Positions 13,329-13,648 of a stretch of DNA of 13,648 nucleotides are shown here, piece by piece (position 1 is the stretch's first letter; the number at the start of each line of letters is the position of its first letter). The stretch spans positions 1 to 13,648 of the forward strand of contig DAXETY010000128.1 in assembly GCA_051155755.1 (NCBI GenBank). The letters run 5' to 3'. The position numbers and the translations under genes are program-made. The notes under the pieces were generated by a model. It was not told where the DNA came from, ran no database searches, and saw only the letters and a list, made by a program, of their open reading frames with translations. This DNA comes from DAXETY01 sp051155755. Its GTDB lineage: Bacteria; Desulfobacterota; Desulfobacteria; Desulfobacterales; SG8-13.

Positions 13329-13648
13329 ATGCGCAGTAAGTTGATTTTCTGGATTCTCTGTCTTCCGGCCCTGGCGATGGCATCCGATCTGGAACGGACG
13401 CTGCCGGAACATCACCGGCAGTCGTCGCTGATTGCCGACATCCGGATCCGCGAAACACTGGATTTCTGCGGGGAGCCGGTGCCGCTGGAGATCGGCGAGG
13501 TGCGGGAAAGACTGGAAAGAGAACTGCTGCTGACTTTGAACAACGGCCCCCAGATCATCCTGTGGATGAAGCGCGCCGCCCGTTATCTGCCGTACATCGA
13601 AGCACAGTTGGCCCAACGCGGCCTGCCCGGTGATCTCAAATTTGTGCC
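13329..13648 (+). CDS. Lytic transglycosylase, MltD-like, N-terminal part, cut by window end
   Basis: The frame from ATG 13329 stays open to the window end; 106 residues are visible. It starts with a Sec-type signal peptide (MRSKLIFWILCLPALAMA, cleavage near residue 18). Next comes a segment with CGEPVPLEIGEVRERLEREL, and then the helix WMKRAARYLPYIEAQLAQRGLPGDLKF, which in MltD-type murein transglycosylases directly precedes the SLT catalytic domain. Such enzymes cleave peptidoglycan in the periplasm to give 1,6-anhydromuropeptides. The catalytic Glu and any LysM repeats lie beyond the window. The start is three bases after the GDT1 stop, so it is the third gene of the tkt operon. Confidence 0.8.
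   Translation, partial: MRSKLIFWILCLPALAMASDLERTLPEHHRQSSLIADIRIRETLDFCGEPVPLEIGEVRERLERELLLTLNNGPQIILWMKRAARYLPYIEAQLAQRGLPGDLKFV

Overview
The window looks like chromosomal DNA from an anaerobic, moderately GC-rich member of the Desulfobacterota (Desulfobacterales/Desulfosarcina-like). This is an inference from gene content: two in-frame UGA (selenocysteine) genes, YedF, small Cys-rich proteins typical of the group, and a PAS histidine kinase. No rRNA or other definitive marker is present.

Layout. 1-776 (+): the C-terminal part of a cysteine desulfurase, then an ABM-domain protein. 828-2129 (-): a HEPN/MNT toxin-antitoxin-type pair with an NMN-adenylyltransferase-like gene directly downstream. 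2326-4597 (-): yedF, selD and ybaK; ybaK and selD overlap by ATGA. 4823-6739 (+): an orphan sensor kinase with a degenerate receiver domain. 6811-7107 (-): a decayed xylan-binding-module fragment. 7216-7383 (-): a 55-residue CxxC protein with a very strong ribosome binding site and a clear terminator. 7384-7845: a gene-free, structure-rich spacer. 7846-8652 (+): a lipoprotein MsrA read through UGA. 8796-9236 (-): a protein with a duplicated four-Cys metal-binding motif. 9528-10739 (+): a small unknown protein and a radical SAM protein. 10988-13648 (+): transketolase, a half-size GDT1/TMEM165 protein, and the start of an MltD-like lytic transglycosylase cut by the window end.

The main result is that two genes that ordinary gene calling would split are intact selenoprotein genes. 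SelD (selenophosphate synthetase) has UGA at codon 18, in place of the catalytic Cys. MsrA (methionine sulfoxide reductase) has UGA at codon 71, inside its GCFWG active-site motif. Each UGA is followed by a perfect stem-loop whose apical loop starts after exactly 20 intervening nucleotides, as expected for bacterial SECIS elements. With YedF and a cysteine desulfurase (a possible selenium donor) nearby, the window encodes part of a selenium economy: selenium delivery, selenophosphate synthesis by a Sec-containing SelD, and use in an exported Sec-MsrA. YbaK, translationally coupled to SelD, may add tRNA quality control; that link is inference.

No CRISPR array, insertion sequence, tRNA or rRNA gene was seen.
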